Shown one piece after another: positions 18,825-26,645 of a stretch of DNA of 29,607 bases. The stretch lies in assembly GCA_015143735.1 (NCBI GenBank), contig VKHC01000013.1, forward strand, positions 1-29,607. Reading direction: 5' to 3'. The notes below the pieces were generated by a model. That model searched no databases. It was not told the origin of the DNA and saw only the letters and a program-made list of their open reading frames with translations. This DNA comes from Synura sp. LO234KE. Lineage: Eukaryota; Sar; Synurophyceae; Synurales; Mallomonadaceae. The position numbers and the translations under genes are program-made. The stretch's first letter is position 1; every line of letters begins with the position of its first letter.

Positions 18825-18841
18825 AATTTTTGTTTCTTATA
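18825..18841 (+). promoter_or_regulatory. 17-nt shared motif, candidate promoter (copy 1)
   Basis: The sequence AATTTTTGTTTCTTATA occurs here and again identically at 28085-28101. Here it lies 33 bases before rps13, in the 128-base gap where the minus-strand block (nad2 to cox1) diverges from a plus-strand block. A small hairpin (AAAAGG at 18841-18846 with CCTTTT at 18854-18859) follows directly. A promoter or processing role is inferred from placement only. Confidence 0.4.
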
Positions 18842-18873
18842 AAAGGAATAAAACCTTTTTTAATTTTTATTCT

Positions 18874-19164
18874 ATGGTAATTGATAAAATAACAATAAAT
18901 TATTACAAATTAAAAAATAAAATATTTAATAAATTAGGATTAAATATTAAAAAAAAAAATTTAAAATTAAGAAAAAAAGATAATTTTTTTATTTTAAACT
19001 ATATAAAAAAATCTAAAAAAAAAACATATGAACAACAGAGTTTATTATTTTTAAATAAGATAAAAAATTATAAAAATTATAGAAATATAATGGGTTACCC
19101 CTCAAGAGGTCAACGTAGTCACACTAATGCAAAAACAAAAAAAAAAATTAAAAAAAAAGAATAA
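18874..19164 (+). CDS. rps13: Small subunit ribosomal protein S13 (uS13m), divergent
   Basis: A 96-residue very basic protein. The C-terminus carries the S13 signature as YRNIMGYPSRGQRSHTNAKT (bacterial '...GLPVRGQRT.TNART'), about residues 70-89. The N-terminal helical part is Lys/Asn-rich and poorly conserved; bacterial S13 is about 118 residues, so it is shortened. S13 lies at the small-subunit head and contacts L5 and P-site tRNA. rps11 follows, as in the bacterial alpha operon. Confidence 0.88.
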   Translation: MVIDKITINYYKLKNKIFNKLGLNIKKKNLKLRKKDNFFILNYIKKSKKKTYEQQSLLFLNKIKNYKNYRNIMGYPSRGQRSHTNAKTKKKIKKKE

Positions 19165-19240
19165 AAAAATATTAAAAACTAGGGTTAGAAAAATTTTATT
19201 ACATTTTAATATAATATTTAATTATAATTTAATAAAATTT

Positions 19241-19627
19241 ATGAAAAAAACCCCGAAATATATTATTAATTTAAAAATAAAACAAAATAATATATTTTGT
19301 ACATTAAATAACTTAAAAAATAAAACTATTGCTGTTTTTTCATCTGGAATTAATAAAATCAAAATAACAAAAAAATTATTAAGATTTGGTAGTAAAATAA
19401 TGATACCGCAATTATTATATCGTATTTCAAAAAAGATAAAAAAAAACAAAACTTTATTTACTATAATTGCTCCAAAAATAATTCGTAAAAGATTGTTATT
19501 TACTATAAAAAAAATTATGAAAAAAAATACTCTTTTGTTAAATATACAATATAAAAAATGTTTTAACGGTTGTAAAGAAAAAAAACAAAAAAGAAAAAAA
19601 CAAAAGGGTTTTAAAATTTTAAAATAG
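19241..19627 (+). CDS. rps11: Small subunit ribosomal protein S11 (uS11m)
   Basis: From ATG 19241 the protein is 128 residues, the normal S11 length. Conserved order: IINLKIKQNNIFCTLNNL (place of 'HI.ASFNNTIVTITD'), AVFSSG, RFGSKIMIPQLLY and the C-terminal KKCFNGCKEKKQKRKK (place of 'PHNGCRPPKKRRV'). The frame is open back to an ATG at 19127, which would overlap rps13 by 38 bases and add a Lys-rich 38-residue extension. The TAG stop shares its last base with trnS. The tail binds SSU rRNA near the platform. Confidence 0.85.
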   Translation: MKKTPKYIINLKIKQNNIFCTLNNLKNKTIAVFSSGINKIKITKKLLRFGSKIMIPQLLYRISKKIKKNKTLFTIIAPKIIRKRLLFTIKKIMKKNTLLLNIQYKKCFNGCKEKKQKRKKQKGFKILK

Positions 19628-19714
19628 GAAAGGTGGCCGAGAGGTTTATGGCGTTGGTTTGCTAAACCAAAATATTTAATTTAAATATCGTGGGTTCAAA
19701 TCCCATTCTTTCCA
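19627..19714 (+). tRNA. trnS(gcu): tRNA-Ser(GCU), long variable arm
   Basis: Acceptor GGAAAGG/TCTTTCC, anticodon loop TTGCTAA in a TTGGT/ACCAA-type stem (anticodon GCT), a long variable arm built from ATATTTAA and TTAAATAT, T-arm GTGGG-TTCAAAT-CCCAT. Its first base is the last base of the rps11 stop codon, so mature tRNA excision would trim that mRNA's stop. Confidence 0.93.
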
Positions 19715-19724
19715 AAAATAACGT

Positions 19725-20702
19725 ATGTTTATATTACTTAATTTAATAAAAATTTTAATTATCATAGTACCTGTATTAATTGCTGTTGCTTATTTTACTC
19801 TTGCAGAACGAAAAATACTTGGAGCAATTCATAGAAGAAAAGGCCCTAACGTAATAGGTACATTTGGTTTATTACAACCATTAGCAGATGGACTAAAACT
19901 TTTTTTAAAAGAAACTGTAACACCAAGTAGTTCTAATAAATTTATTTTTATAATTTCACCAGGTTTAACATTTATTATTAGTTTATTGGGTTGGGCTGCT
20001 ATACCGTTTAGTAAATATAGTACATTAGCAGAATTAAATTTAGGTATTTTATACCTTTTAGCTGTGTCTTCACTTGGAATATATGGTATTATACTTTCTG
20101 GATGGTCTAGTAATTCAAAATATGCTTTTTTAGGTGCTTTACGTTCAAGCGCTCAAATGATATCTTATGAAGTAGCTATTGGGTTTATAATTGTTACCAT
20201 AATTATTTGTGTAGGATCGTTTAACCCTCAAGAAATAGTCGAAGCCCAAAAGTATTCGTGGTTTATTATTACTTTTTTTCCCTTATTTTTAATTTTTTCT
20301 ATTTCTGGATTAGCTGAAACAAATAGACATCCATTTGATCTACCAGAAGCGGAATCTGAACTTGTATCGGGATATAATGTGGAATATTCCGCAATGGGTT
20401 TTGCTCTTTTTTCTTTAGGTGAGTACTCGAATATGTTATTAATTAGCTCGTTTGCTACCATTCTTTTTTTAGGAGGTTGGCAAAGCCCATTTGCATTTAT
20501 AACTTTTTTACCATATTCTTTCTGGTTTGGAATAAAAATAAGTATATTCGTAATTTTATTTGTTTGGATACGCGCAGCTCTGCCACGTTATCGTTATGAT
20601 CAATTAATGATATTAGGTTGGAAAAATTTATTACCATTATCAATTTCAATTTTAGTATTTACATTTTGTTTAACACTATGTTTTAATTTATTGCCTTATT
20701 AA
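19725..20702 (+). CDS. nad1: NADH dehydrogenase subunit 1 (Complex I)
   Basis: A 325-residue NuoH-type membrane subunit at the junction of Complex I arms, lining the quinone entry. Conserved segments: [55 protein letters not shown] and [15 protein letters not shown]. No introns. Its last 20 bases overlap the end of tatC on the opposite strand. Confidence 0.98.
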   Translation: MFILLNLIKILIIIVPVLIAVAYFTLAERKILGAIHRRKGPNVIGTFGLLQPLADGLKLFLKETVTPSSSNKFIFIISPGLTFIISLLGWAAIPFSKYSTLAELNLGILYLLAVSSLGIYGIILSGWSSNSKYAFLGALRSSAQMISYEVAIGFIIVTIIICVGSFNPQEIVEAQKYSWFIITFFPLFLIFSISGLAETNRHPFDLPEAESELVSGYNVEYSAMGFALFSLGEYSNMLLISSFATILFLGGWQSPFAFITFLPYSFWFGIKISIFVILFVWIRAALPRYRYDQLMILGWKNLLPLSISILVFTFCLTLCFNLLPY

Positions 20703-21408
20703 TCTTTATATAAATTAACAAAAAAAATATTTTTAATTCCAATAGTATTGAAAGAATTATAATTAATATAATTTGAAAAATTAATTCGGGAGGTGTTAAT
20801 ATGGTAGAAATTAACAAATTTATTAAAAAAAAAATATTTCTATATTTTATAAAAACTGATAACTTTAGATAAGACATAAAAAAATAAAAAAATATAATTG
20901 ATATCGCTAAAAGGTTTGAAAAAAAAAAAAAATCAATAATAAATAACAAAAAATCATGAATATTTAAATTTAAAAAAAAATATATTGTAGTACTCGATTT
21001 TAGATTAAAATTATCTAAAAAATACCAAACAAAATTAAAAAAAAATAAAAAATTTATTAAATTAAAAAAAAAAACTGAAAAAAAGAGTAAGTAAATAATT
21101 TTTTTAAGACGATTATACTCAAACTTAAAAATTCCTGATTTTAAAAAATCTAAAATTAACCAAAAAATATGGGGGGTACTAAAAATAAAACTAAAAACCA
21201 GTATAATAATATAAGATACAGAAAAAAGTTCTAAAGGATTATGATAAACCAAAGACTTTAATTGTTCTTGAACTAAACAATATTTAATAATTGAGTAGCT
21301 TAAAAACCACATCAAAAAGGAAGAATAATTATAAAAAATACCTAAAACAAATAAAAAAGAATAAAGAAAAAATGCAATTCGATAAGTAATATCATAAAAA
21401 TAAATCAT
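20683..21408 (-). CDS. tatC: Sec-independent (Tat) protein translocase subunit TatC
   Basis: A 241-residue, six-helix membrane protein (also called mttB or ymf16). The first periplasmic-loop and helix-2 landmarks of TatC are visible as [14 protein letters not shown] (bacterial 'P.E.F....K') and [10 protein letters not shown] ('LY..ERR'). The C-terminal [20 protein letters not shown] matches the family's helix-5 to helix-6 region including the PP motif. Known TatC binds twin-arginine signals. Its 3' end overlaps nad1 by 20 bases, and its start codon abuts that of rps10 on the other strand with no spacer. The bacterial FHHL-type N-terminal motif is not evident. Confidence 0.93.
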   Translation of the reverse strand: MIYFYDITYRIAFFLYSFLFVLGIFYNYSSFLMWFLSYSIIKYCLVQEQLKSLVYHNPLELFSVSYIIILVFSFIFSTPHIFWLILDFLKSGIFKFEYNRLKKIIYLLFFSVFFFNLINFLFFFNFVWYFLDNFNLKSSTTIYFFLNLNIHDFLLFIIDFFFFSNLLAISIIFFYFFMSYLKLSVFIKYRNIFFLINLLISTILTPPELIFQIILIIILSILLELKIFFLLIYIKINKAIN

Positions 21409-21717
21409 ATGACAAATTTAATTCAAAAAATAAAAATTGAAAGTGTTTATCGTAAAAGTCTTAATTTATATACAAAATTTTTGATAACAATATTAAAACA
21501 TAATAAAATTAAGTACAAACAAATATATTTACCCAATAAAACAAAAACATTTACATTATTAAAATCACCGCACGTATTTAAAAAAGCTAAAGAACATTTT
21601 GGCATGATAAAATATAAAAGTTTTTTTAAAGTATTTTTAAAAAAAGATGAATTAAACAACTTTATATTAAAATATAAAGTTAAAACTTTAAAAGTCCAAT
21701 TAATTTTAGAAAACTAA
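21409..21717 (+). CDS. rps10: Small subunit ribosomal protein S10 (uS10m)
   Basis: A 102-residue basic protein. The core signature is LPNKTKTFTLLKSPHVFKKA (bacterial 'LP.k...fTvlrSPHv.K.sRe.Fe'), about residues 41-60, with family-typical flanks. S10 lies in the small-subunit head. It starts back to back with tatC (opposite strand) and its stop overlaps the end of tatA (opposite strand) by four bases, so it is nested between the two tat genes. Confidence 0.93.
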   Translation: MTNLIQKIKIESVYRKSLNLYTKFLITILKHNKIKYKQIYLPNKTKTFTLLKSPHVFKKAKEHFGMIKYKSFFKVFLKKDELNNFILKYKVKTLKVQLILEN

Positions 21718-21848
21718 TTTTTATTTAGAAAACGTTTTAATTTAAGCAAAATAGACAATATTACCCTTTTTATTTTTTTTACGTCACCGAAAACTAAAAA
21801 AATAAGAAAAAAAAAAAAAATCAACTGTAAAATACTTATATTACCCAT
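21714..21848 (-). CDS. tatA: Tat translocase subunit TatA, minimal 44-residue form
   Basis: Reading the minus strand from ATG at 21848 to TAG at 21714-21716 gives 44 residues opening MGNISILQL, then a Phe/Leu membrane helix ending in VFG, then a Lys-rich amphipathic stretch (about 22-44). The order MG.ISI.QL, short transmembrane helix, Phe-Gly hinge (residues 20-21) and basic amphipathic helix is that of bacterial TatA, which polymerises into the Tat pore; the acidic C-terminal tail is absent. It lies on the same strand as tatC, about 300 bases upstream across rps10. The frame passes through a 14-A run (21807-21820), so a sequencing length error would break it. Confidence 0.87.
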   Translation of the reverse strand: MGNISILQLIFFFFLIFLVFGDVKKIKRVILSILLKLKRFLNKN

Positions 21849-21861
21849 AATTTTTAATAAA

Positions 21862-21933
21862 GAGTCTATAGTTTAATGGTAAAACATACCGCTCATAACG
21901 GTAATTATATAGGTTCAATCCCTGTTAGACTCA
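21862..21933 (+). tRNA. trnI(cau): tRNA with CAU anticodon, possibly Ile (lysidine type) or Met
   Basis: Acceptor GAGTCTA/TAGACTC, anticodon arm TACCG-CTCATAA-CGGTA (anticodon CAT), T-arm ATAGG-TTCAATC-CCTGT, discriminator A. Three CAU tRNAs occur in the window. The one at 27846 is the initiator, and the one at 11164 looks like elongator Met, leaving this as the likely AUA-reading Ile tRNA with modified C34. ATA codons are frequent in the genes here, so such a tRNA is needed. The Ile/Met choice is tentative. Confidence 0.8.
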
Positions 21934-21960
21934 TTGAATTTAAATAAATAAACAAATTAA

Positions 21961-22197
<237 letters not shown>

Positions 22198-22251
22198 AAT
22201 AATATTAACAAAATGTATTTGTTTTTTAAAAATAAAATTTAAATTAAAAGA

Positions 22252-22623
22252 TTAGTTAGAGTTTTTTAAGTAAAAAAAACAAAATGAAAGAAATGTTTTT
22301 GATTCAAATAAATATAAAATGGGTAGTTTATTATAAAGCATATATTTGTAAAAATCAGATTTTTTTGTAAAATAGAGAAAAAAAATTGAAACAAAAATAG
22401 CGTTTGAGTTGATTATATAAGAAAATACATCAATAACAGATTTAAAACATCGAACTTTTAAATCTGTTGATTTAAATTTTAATTGTTTATTTATATTTTT
22501 TTTTAAAAAAAAAGAAATATTTTTCATAGAATCTTTAGAAACAACATATATAGGATATTGTTTAATTAAATTAAAAAAAAAAATATTGTCCAAAGAGTTT
22601 ATAATCCGTTTAATTTGTATCAT
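22252..22623 (-). CDS. Unidentified basic ORF, possible ribosomal protein L10 (uL10m)
   Basis: A 123-residue Lys/Phe/Ser-rich ORF, last in the minus-strand ribosomal gene run and overlapping the end of the preceding S1-domain ORF by 14 bases. No motif is unambiguous. The order YPIYVVSKDSMKNISFFLKK, then a strand with KFKSTDLKVRCFKSV, then NAIFVSIFFLY faintly follows L10 ('...lR..L......k.vKNtl......l.gp.ai.f'). Operon position argues for a ribosomal role. Confidence that the ORF is real is moderate to good; the L10 identity is a guess. Confidence 0.55.
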   Translation of the reverse strand: MIQIKRIINSLDNIFFFNLIKQYPIYVVSKDSMKNISFFLKKNINKQLKFKSTDLKVRCFKSVIDVFSYIINSNAIFVSIFFLYFTKKSDFYKYMLYNKLPILYLFESKTFLSFCFFYLKNSN

Positions 22624-23203
22624 CGTTTATTGAAAATGAAATCAAATATTTAAAAATCTTTTTATTATTGTTGATTTTTAAATTATTTTTAGGGCCAGTT
22701 TCGTTAATAATAATAGCTTTTAATATTATATTTAAATTGTTTGAATAAATAAAATATAAATTTTTTTTAATTAAAATATTATATTTATAATTTAGAAAAG
22801 AAAGTATTTCCGTTTTTGGACAAAAACCCCAAAAACTAGAAACTAATAAAAAAAAACCACCCGGAGTTATTTTTAAAATTAAAAGGTGTATGTTTTTTTG
22901 TTTTAAAGTATTTAACAATATTAATGTTGTTTTTTTAAAAGTTTTTACTTTTGTATAGTAAATAAAACTTAAACTTTTATTATAATTATTTTTAAATTTA
23001 AATAAATTAATTAAGAATGAATGATATATTTTTTGTTTTTTAGATTTAACAAAAGTATAAGAGTAAAAATTATCTAATAAATATAAAAAATCGGATAAGT
23101 CAATTCTGTTTAAATATTTAATATAATTAAACATATTAGATTTTTTTTCTAAAATATGTTTAAAATATGATTGTTGATTATTTTTATTAAATAAAATTTT
23201 CAT
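22610..23203 (-). CDS. rps1: S1-domain protein, candidate ribosomal protein S1 (bS1m)
   Basis: A 197-residue basic ORF 34 bases after rpl16. Its C-terminal half holds a stretch LLILKITPGGFFLLVSSFWG then FCPKTEIL, matching the first three strands of an S1 RNA-binding domain ('V..i..GG..V...G..GFlPkS.l'), about residues 108-134. A later strand NLNIILKAIIINETGP fits the S1 'G..v.vkV...d' element. The N-terminal 100 residues are helical-looking and unassignable. Mitochondrial rps1 is known from land plants and some protists. A single degenerate S1 domain is the only evidence, so the name is provisional. Confidence 0.5.
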   Translation of the reverse strand: MKILFNKNNQQSYFKHILEKKSNMFNYIKYLNRIDLSDFLYLLDNFYSYTFVKSKKQKIYHSFLINLFKFKNNYNKSLSFIYYTKVKTFKKTTLILLNTLKQKNIHLLILKITPGGFFLLVSSFWGFCPKTEILSFLNYKYNILIKKNLYFIYSNNLNIILKAIIINETGPKNNLKINNNKKIFKYLISFSINDDTN

Positions 23204-23237
23204 ATAAATTTAATTTTGGTAGTTAGTAAAATAAAGA

Positions 23238-23645
23238 TTACAAAAAGCAAATCTTAGTATTTATAGGTAAATAGTTTTGTGATTGTTTTAATATTGACAT
23301 AGTATAATAATGAGAGTGTGATTTAATTACACATAACGAAGTTCCTGTTTTTACTTTTTGTACAAAAAAATTAATACTACCCTTACCCTTACCCATTCTA
23401 ACTTCAGTTGGTTTTTTAGTTACAGGAATATTAGCGTTTAAATTAAAATAAATTGACGATAACTTTTTTTTAAATTTTTTAACTATTAATTTTTTAAAAG
23501 CTTTAATTTGATTCATTGAAATTTTACCAAATTCTGATGATTTAAGAAAATAATAATGTTTTTTTTTTTTAAAAGTCGAAATTAAAATTGAATTCGTACG
23601 ATTGTTTAATTTACCTTTTTGTTTTTTTTTAAATAAATTTTTCAT
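23238..23645 (-). CDS. rpl16: Large subunit ribosomal protein L16 (uL16m)
   Basis: A 135-residue protein with the L16 core TKKPTEVRMGKGKGSINFFV followed by VKTGTSLCVI (about residues 76-106). L16 shapes the peptidyl-transferase and A-site tRNA region. Its ATG shares one base with the rps3 stop (TAATG), a coupling-type junction retained from the bacterial S10 operon order rps19-rps3-rpl16 (rpl22 is absent). Confidence 0.93.
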   Translation of the reverse strand: MKNLFKKKQKGKLNNRTNSILISTFKKKKHYYFLKSSEFGKISMNQIKAFKKLIVKKFKKKLSSIYFNLNANIPVTKKPTEVRMGKGKGSINFFVQKVKTGTSLCVIKSHSHYYTMSILKQSQNYLPINTKICFL

Positions 23646-24439
23646 TATATTATATTATTTATTAACCATAATTTTAAACCAAACACACCATATTTAGTAA
23701 AAACATGCTCTTGTATATAAGAGGGTGAATTTTTAAACGTTTGAGTAGAAATTTTACCACTTGAAAAAGTTATTTTACTTGCCATAGTTTTACCACGTAA
23801 TTTTCCGGATAATTCAAACTTTAAACCCCCCACACTTTTTGAAAATTTATTGTTTTTTAAAAATAAAAAAATTTTTTTTAAGAACACAAAAAATTTTTTA
23901 TGCTTGTATTTATGAAGTCGTTTAAAAATTAAGCCTAATAAAACGCCAAAAAATTTTAAAGAAATTTTATTTTCATTTAAAAGTGAAATGGTTTTAATAA
24001 AATCCACAAATAAAATTAAACGTTTTTCAAACAAAATTTTACTATATTGTTTAAAATTATTATAAAGATATATTAAACTTTCTTTATTATTTAAATAATT
24101 TAAAATTTTAATTTTATAAATAATATTATTAAAATTATTAAATTTTAAATTGTTAAATATTTTTGTTAATTCTTTATTAAAAGTGTAAAGTACTTTAGTT
24201 TTTTTTTTTTTTTTAAAAAAGATTATTTTTTTAGTAGATAAAAAAATTGTTAAAAACAATGAAATTTTATTGGCTGAAAAATCTATATTTAATGTATCAA
24301 TATAAAAATTGAATTTATAAAAAAGATTTAAAATTAAATTATTTAACTGTAAATTTTTATTAAATAAATATGTTTGTGAATTTAAAGATTTCAATTGGTT
24401 TACACGTAATAGTGTATTTTTTATAGTTTTTTGTCCCAT
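23645..24439 (-). CDS. rps3: Small subunit ribosomal protein S3 (uS3m)
   Basis: A 264-residue protein. The N-terminus MGQKTIKNTLLRVNQ and C-terminal domain GLKFELSGKLRGKTMASKI with ...YGVFGLKLWL are typical S3. The middle (residues about 30-200) is a long Lys/Asn/Phe-rich replacement of the KH region with little conservation, as often seen in mitochondrial Rps3. S3 lies at the mRNA entry channel. Follows rps19 by 15 bases. Confidence 0.92.
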   Translation of the reverse strand: MGQKTIKNTLLRVNQLKSLNSQTYLFNKNLQLNNLILNLFYKFNFYIDTLNIDFSANKISLFLTIFLSTKKIIFFKKKKKTKVLYTFNKELTKIFNNLKFNNFNNIIYKIKILNYLNNKESLIYLYNNFKQYSKILFEKRLILFVDFIKTISLLNENKISLKFFGVLLGLIFKRLHKYKHKKFFVFLKKIFLFLKNNKFSKSVGGLKFELSGKLRGKTMASKITFSSGKISTQTFKNSPSYIQEHVFTKYGVFGLKLWLINNII

Positions 24440-24454
24440 TATTATTTTAAAAAG

Positions 24455-24691
24455 TTAATTTTTTTTTTTAATTTTTTTAGGAGACTTTTTAGTAAAAACA
24501 AATTCTCCAAATTTATAACCAACATGATCTCTACTTATATAAATTTTTTTAAATACCTTACCATTATAAACAGACACAGCTTGATTTATTAAAATATAAG
24601 GTATAATTAAATCACGGTTCCAAATTTTTAAAAATGTTTTTTTAAAAAAAAAACATTTGGGAGAGAAAGTTTTAGATTTTATTATTGTCAT
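24455..24691 (-). CDS. rps19: Small subunit ribosomal protein S19 (uS19m)
   Basis: A 78-residue protein. The signature KIYISRDHVGYKFGEFVFTKK is the bacterial '.i....vG.k.GEF..Tr' block; upstream is IWNRDLIIPYILINQAVSVYNGK. S19 sits at the small-subunit head contacting the large subunit. Four bases separate it from rpl2. Confidence 0.93.
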   Translation of the reverse strand: MTIIKSKTFSPKCFFFKKTFLKIWNRDLIIPYILINQAVSVYNGKVFKKIYISRDHVGYKFGEFVFTKKSPKKIKKKN

Positions 24692-24695
24692 AAAA

Positions 24696-25487
24696 TTAAA
24701 ATTTTTTTGAGGTTTTTACTCCTTTTGTTAGTTTACCCCAAGGAGTCATAGCAGCCATACCACCTCTAGTACGCCCACCGTGTGGATGATCCACTGGATT
24801 CATAGCAGCACCACGAACTGAAGGTCGTATTCCTTTAAGTCTATTTTTTCCAGCTTTACCCAATATAACCTGATTACGTTTATTATCATAAATTGAACCT
24901 AATGTAGCATAATTTTTATCAAGTAAAACCGATATTATTTTTCCAGAAGGCAATCTAATTTTGCAGTCTGCATTTGTCTTTTGAATAATTTGAGAAAACG
25001 ATCCAGATGATTTAGAATAAACGAAAGGTCGATTTTTATAAGATAATGTTGAAATTAAACTACCAACAAAAATATTTTTAAGAAGTAAATATGACCCGTT
25101 TTTGATTAAAAAATTATTATAACATGACTCAATAAGTGAGCCTACTGTAGTATATTCGGTTAATAAATTAAAAGAAAATATTTTTTTTTTTATAATAAAA
25201 TTTATACAAAGAAAAGTATTTCGTAGGGGTTGATAAAAAACTGCAACAACTATACTAATTCCTTCATTTTTTGTTATTTTACATAATCTTCTCTTAACCC
25301 CACCCCCTTTATGTCTAACTGTAATGTTACCAAAAGAAGATGATCGACCAGAATTTTGCTTAATAATCGATCTGTTTTTTTTTAAAAAAACAGCAGTTTT
25401 TGATAATAAAGATTTTTTTATTTTTAATTTGTGTCTAATACCTGGCGATGTGGGTTTATTGGTTTTTAAATTTTTTATCTGATCCAT
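24696..25487 (-). CDS. rpl2: Large subunit ribosomal protein L2 (uL2m)
   Basis: A 263-residue protein close to bacterial length. N-terminal LKTNKPTSPGIRHK and RHKGGGVKRRLCKI, and the C-terminal block RGAAMNPVDHPHGGRTRGG with His234 and His236 near the peptidyl-transferase centre, are conserved. The first ATG lies 32 bases inside the end of the upstream membrane ORF in a different frame; no later Met would keep the conserved N-terminus. Confidence 0.96.
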   Translation of the reverse strand: MDQIKNLKTNKPTSPGIRHKLKIKKSLLSKTAVFLKKNRSIIKQNSGRSSSFGNITVRHKGGGVKRRLCKITKNEGISIVVAVFYQPLRNTFLCINFIIKKKIFSFNLLTEYTTVGSLIESCYNNFLIKNGSYLLLKNIFVGSLISTLSYKNRPFVYSKSSGSFSQIIQKTNADCKIRLPSGKIISVLLDKNYATLGSIYDNKRNQVILGKAGKNRLKGIRPSVRGAAMNPVDHPHGGRTRGGMAAMTPWGKLTKGVKTSKKF

Positions 25488-26502
25488 ATAAATTAAAAAT
25501 TAATAAAAATAAACATAAAAATAATAAAAAAATAAAAAATGTTAAGTATTGTTCTAAAATTATTATAGTAGAACCTTCAAATACAAAATAAATATCAAAA
25601 AAAGGTAGATCGCAAATATATTTTTTATTTACATCTAATGTAATTGATTCATTACAAAAATAAATTAATATAGATTTTAAAAAATAGAAAAAAAAACAAA
25701 AGAAAAAATTAATATATACTAAAAAACCCAATAAAATAACATCAAATAAATACTCTTGTCTAGATCTAAAAAAATCAGATAAATATTTTAAGTAGTTTTT
25801 AGCATTTTCCATATTTTCAATTTGTTGTTTGTCTCCTTCTTCCGGATCCGGTAATCCACTAATTATGGTTAAAATATATAAAATAAACATAAATAAAAAT
25901 TTAATTTGTTTAAAAATAGGTAATTTAAAAAGAAAATTTATTGGACAATATATAATAAAATAGATTAAATTTTGAATAAATTTAAGAAATATTATTAATA
26001 TTATTTTTCTTTTTAACCATAAAATAATTGAAAAAAATATAAACAATAAACTTAAACGCGTAAAATAAAATGGAATTATAAAAGTTTTACCAAAAAAAAG
26101 ATATAAAATTAAATTATATTTAAAACAAACATAATTTAAGTTTAGTAGTACACAAAACTGAAATTCTTTAGTTAGCATGTAAAGATGTAACATTGCTGCA
26201 AAAAAAGATATTGCAGGAAATGTGTAAAATATTTCAATTGCTTTATCTATAAAAGGTTTTTTTCTAAAATCAGGATCGCAATCAACAAATTTGCCTTGAA
26301 ATAAAAAATCGATATCTAAAATCCAAATACAAAAAAACCCTACTATAATGTATCTAAAAGCATCTTTTAAGATTATAGGTATCTCATCTAGTTCATATCC
26401 TTGGTAATAAATACGAGTAATAGTAAAAAAAAAAACCATAACGGATAAAAAAATCCAAATTTCATAATGTCTAAAAATTTTTTTAATAATTAATAAAAAC
26501 AT
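25456..26502 (-). CDS. Unidentified multi-pass membrane protein (orf348)
   Basis: A 348-residue ORF not recognised as any standard mitochondrial gene. It has about eight hydrophobic segments. Between the second and third is a polar stretch DCDPDFRKKPFIDKA (about residues 74-88), and near 219-255 a charged loop opening SGLPDPEEGDKQQIENMENA. It ends in a basic tail. It heads the rpl2-rps19-rps3-rpl16 run and overlaps rpl2 by 32 bases. It lacks the motifs of atp6, cox3, ccmC/ccmF, secY and sdh3/4. The long open frame in such AT-rich DNA and its low-GC but specific codons suggest a real gene. Confidence 0.72.
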   Translation of the reverse strand: MFLLIIKKIFRHYEIWIFLSVMVFFFTITRIYYQGYELDEIPIILKDAFRYIIVGFFCIWILDIDFLFQGKFVDCDPDFRKKPFIDKAIEIFYTFPAISFFAAMLHLYMLTKEFQFCVLLNLNYVCFKYNLILYLFFGKTFIIPFYFTRLSLLFIFFSIILWLKRKIILIIFLKFIQNLIYFIIYCPINFLFKLPIFKQIKFLFMFILYILTIISGLPDPEEGDKQQIENMENAKNYLKYLSDFFRSRQEYLFDVILLGFLVYINFFFCFFFYFLKSILIYFCNESITLDVNKKYICDLPFFDIYFVFEGSTIIILEQYLTFFIFLLFLCLFLLIFNLYGSDKKFKNQ

Positions 26503-26513
26503 ATGCTAATAAA

Positions 26514-26586
26514 AGAAAAAAGAAGGATTTGAACCTACGATCATAAATTTGCAATTTACTGCCTTAAACCACTTGGCTATTTTTTC
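26514..26586 (-). tRNA. trnC(gca): tRNA-Cys(GCA)
   Basis: Minus strand: acceptor GAAAAAA/TTTTTTC, T8, anticodon arm GTAAA-TTGCAAA-TTTAT (anticodon GCA), T-arm GTAGG-TTCAAAT-CCTTC with one mismatch, discriminator T as expected for Cys. It precedes orf348. Confidence 0.92.
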
Positions 26587-26645
26587 TTTCAAGAAGTTTA
26601 TATAAAATTTTTTAAATAGATTAAAAAATAATTAAATATATTTAT

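Noticed and set aside
18746-18873. Possible 5S rRNA or other small RNA in the gap before rps13
   Set aside because: No terminal helix; only the shared 17-nt motif and a 6-bp hairpin stand out.
19222-19449. 75-codon minus-strand hydrophobic frame inside rps11
   Set aside because: Hydrophobicity is the expected antisense of Lys/Ile-rich coding; rps11 has the recognisable motifs.
20228-20461. 77-codon minus-strand frame inside nad1
   Set aside because: Antisense shadow of a highly conserved region.
21447-21659. 70-codon minus-strand frame inside rps10
   Set aside because: It would link tatA and tatC spatially, but rps10 on the other strand is clearly real and this frame resembles nothing.
25456-26502. 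Assigning orf348 as atp6, cox3, secY or a heme-lyase gene
   Set aside because: None of the diagnostic motifs (atp6 R-L-x-A-N, cox3 or ccm Trp-rich blocks, SecY signatures) are visible.
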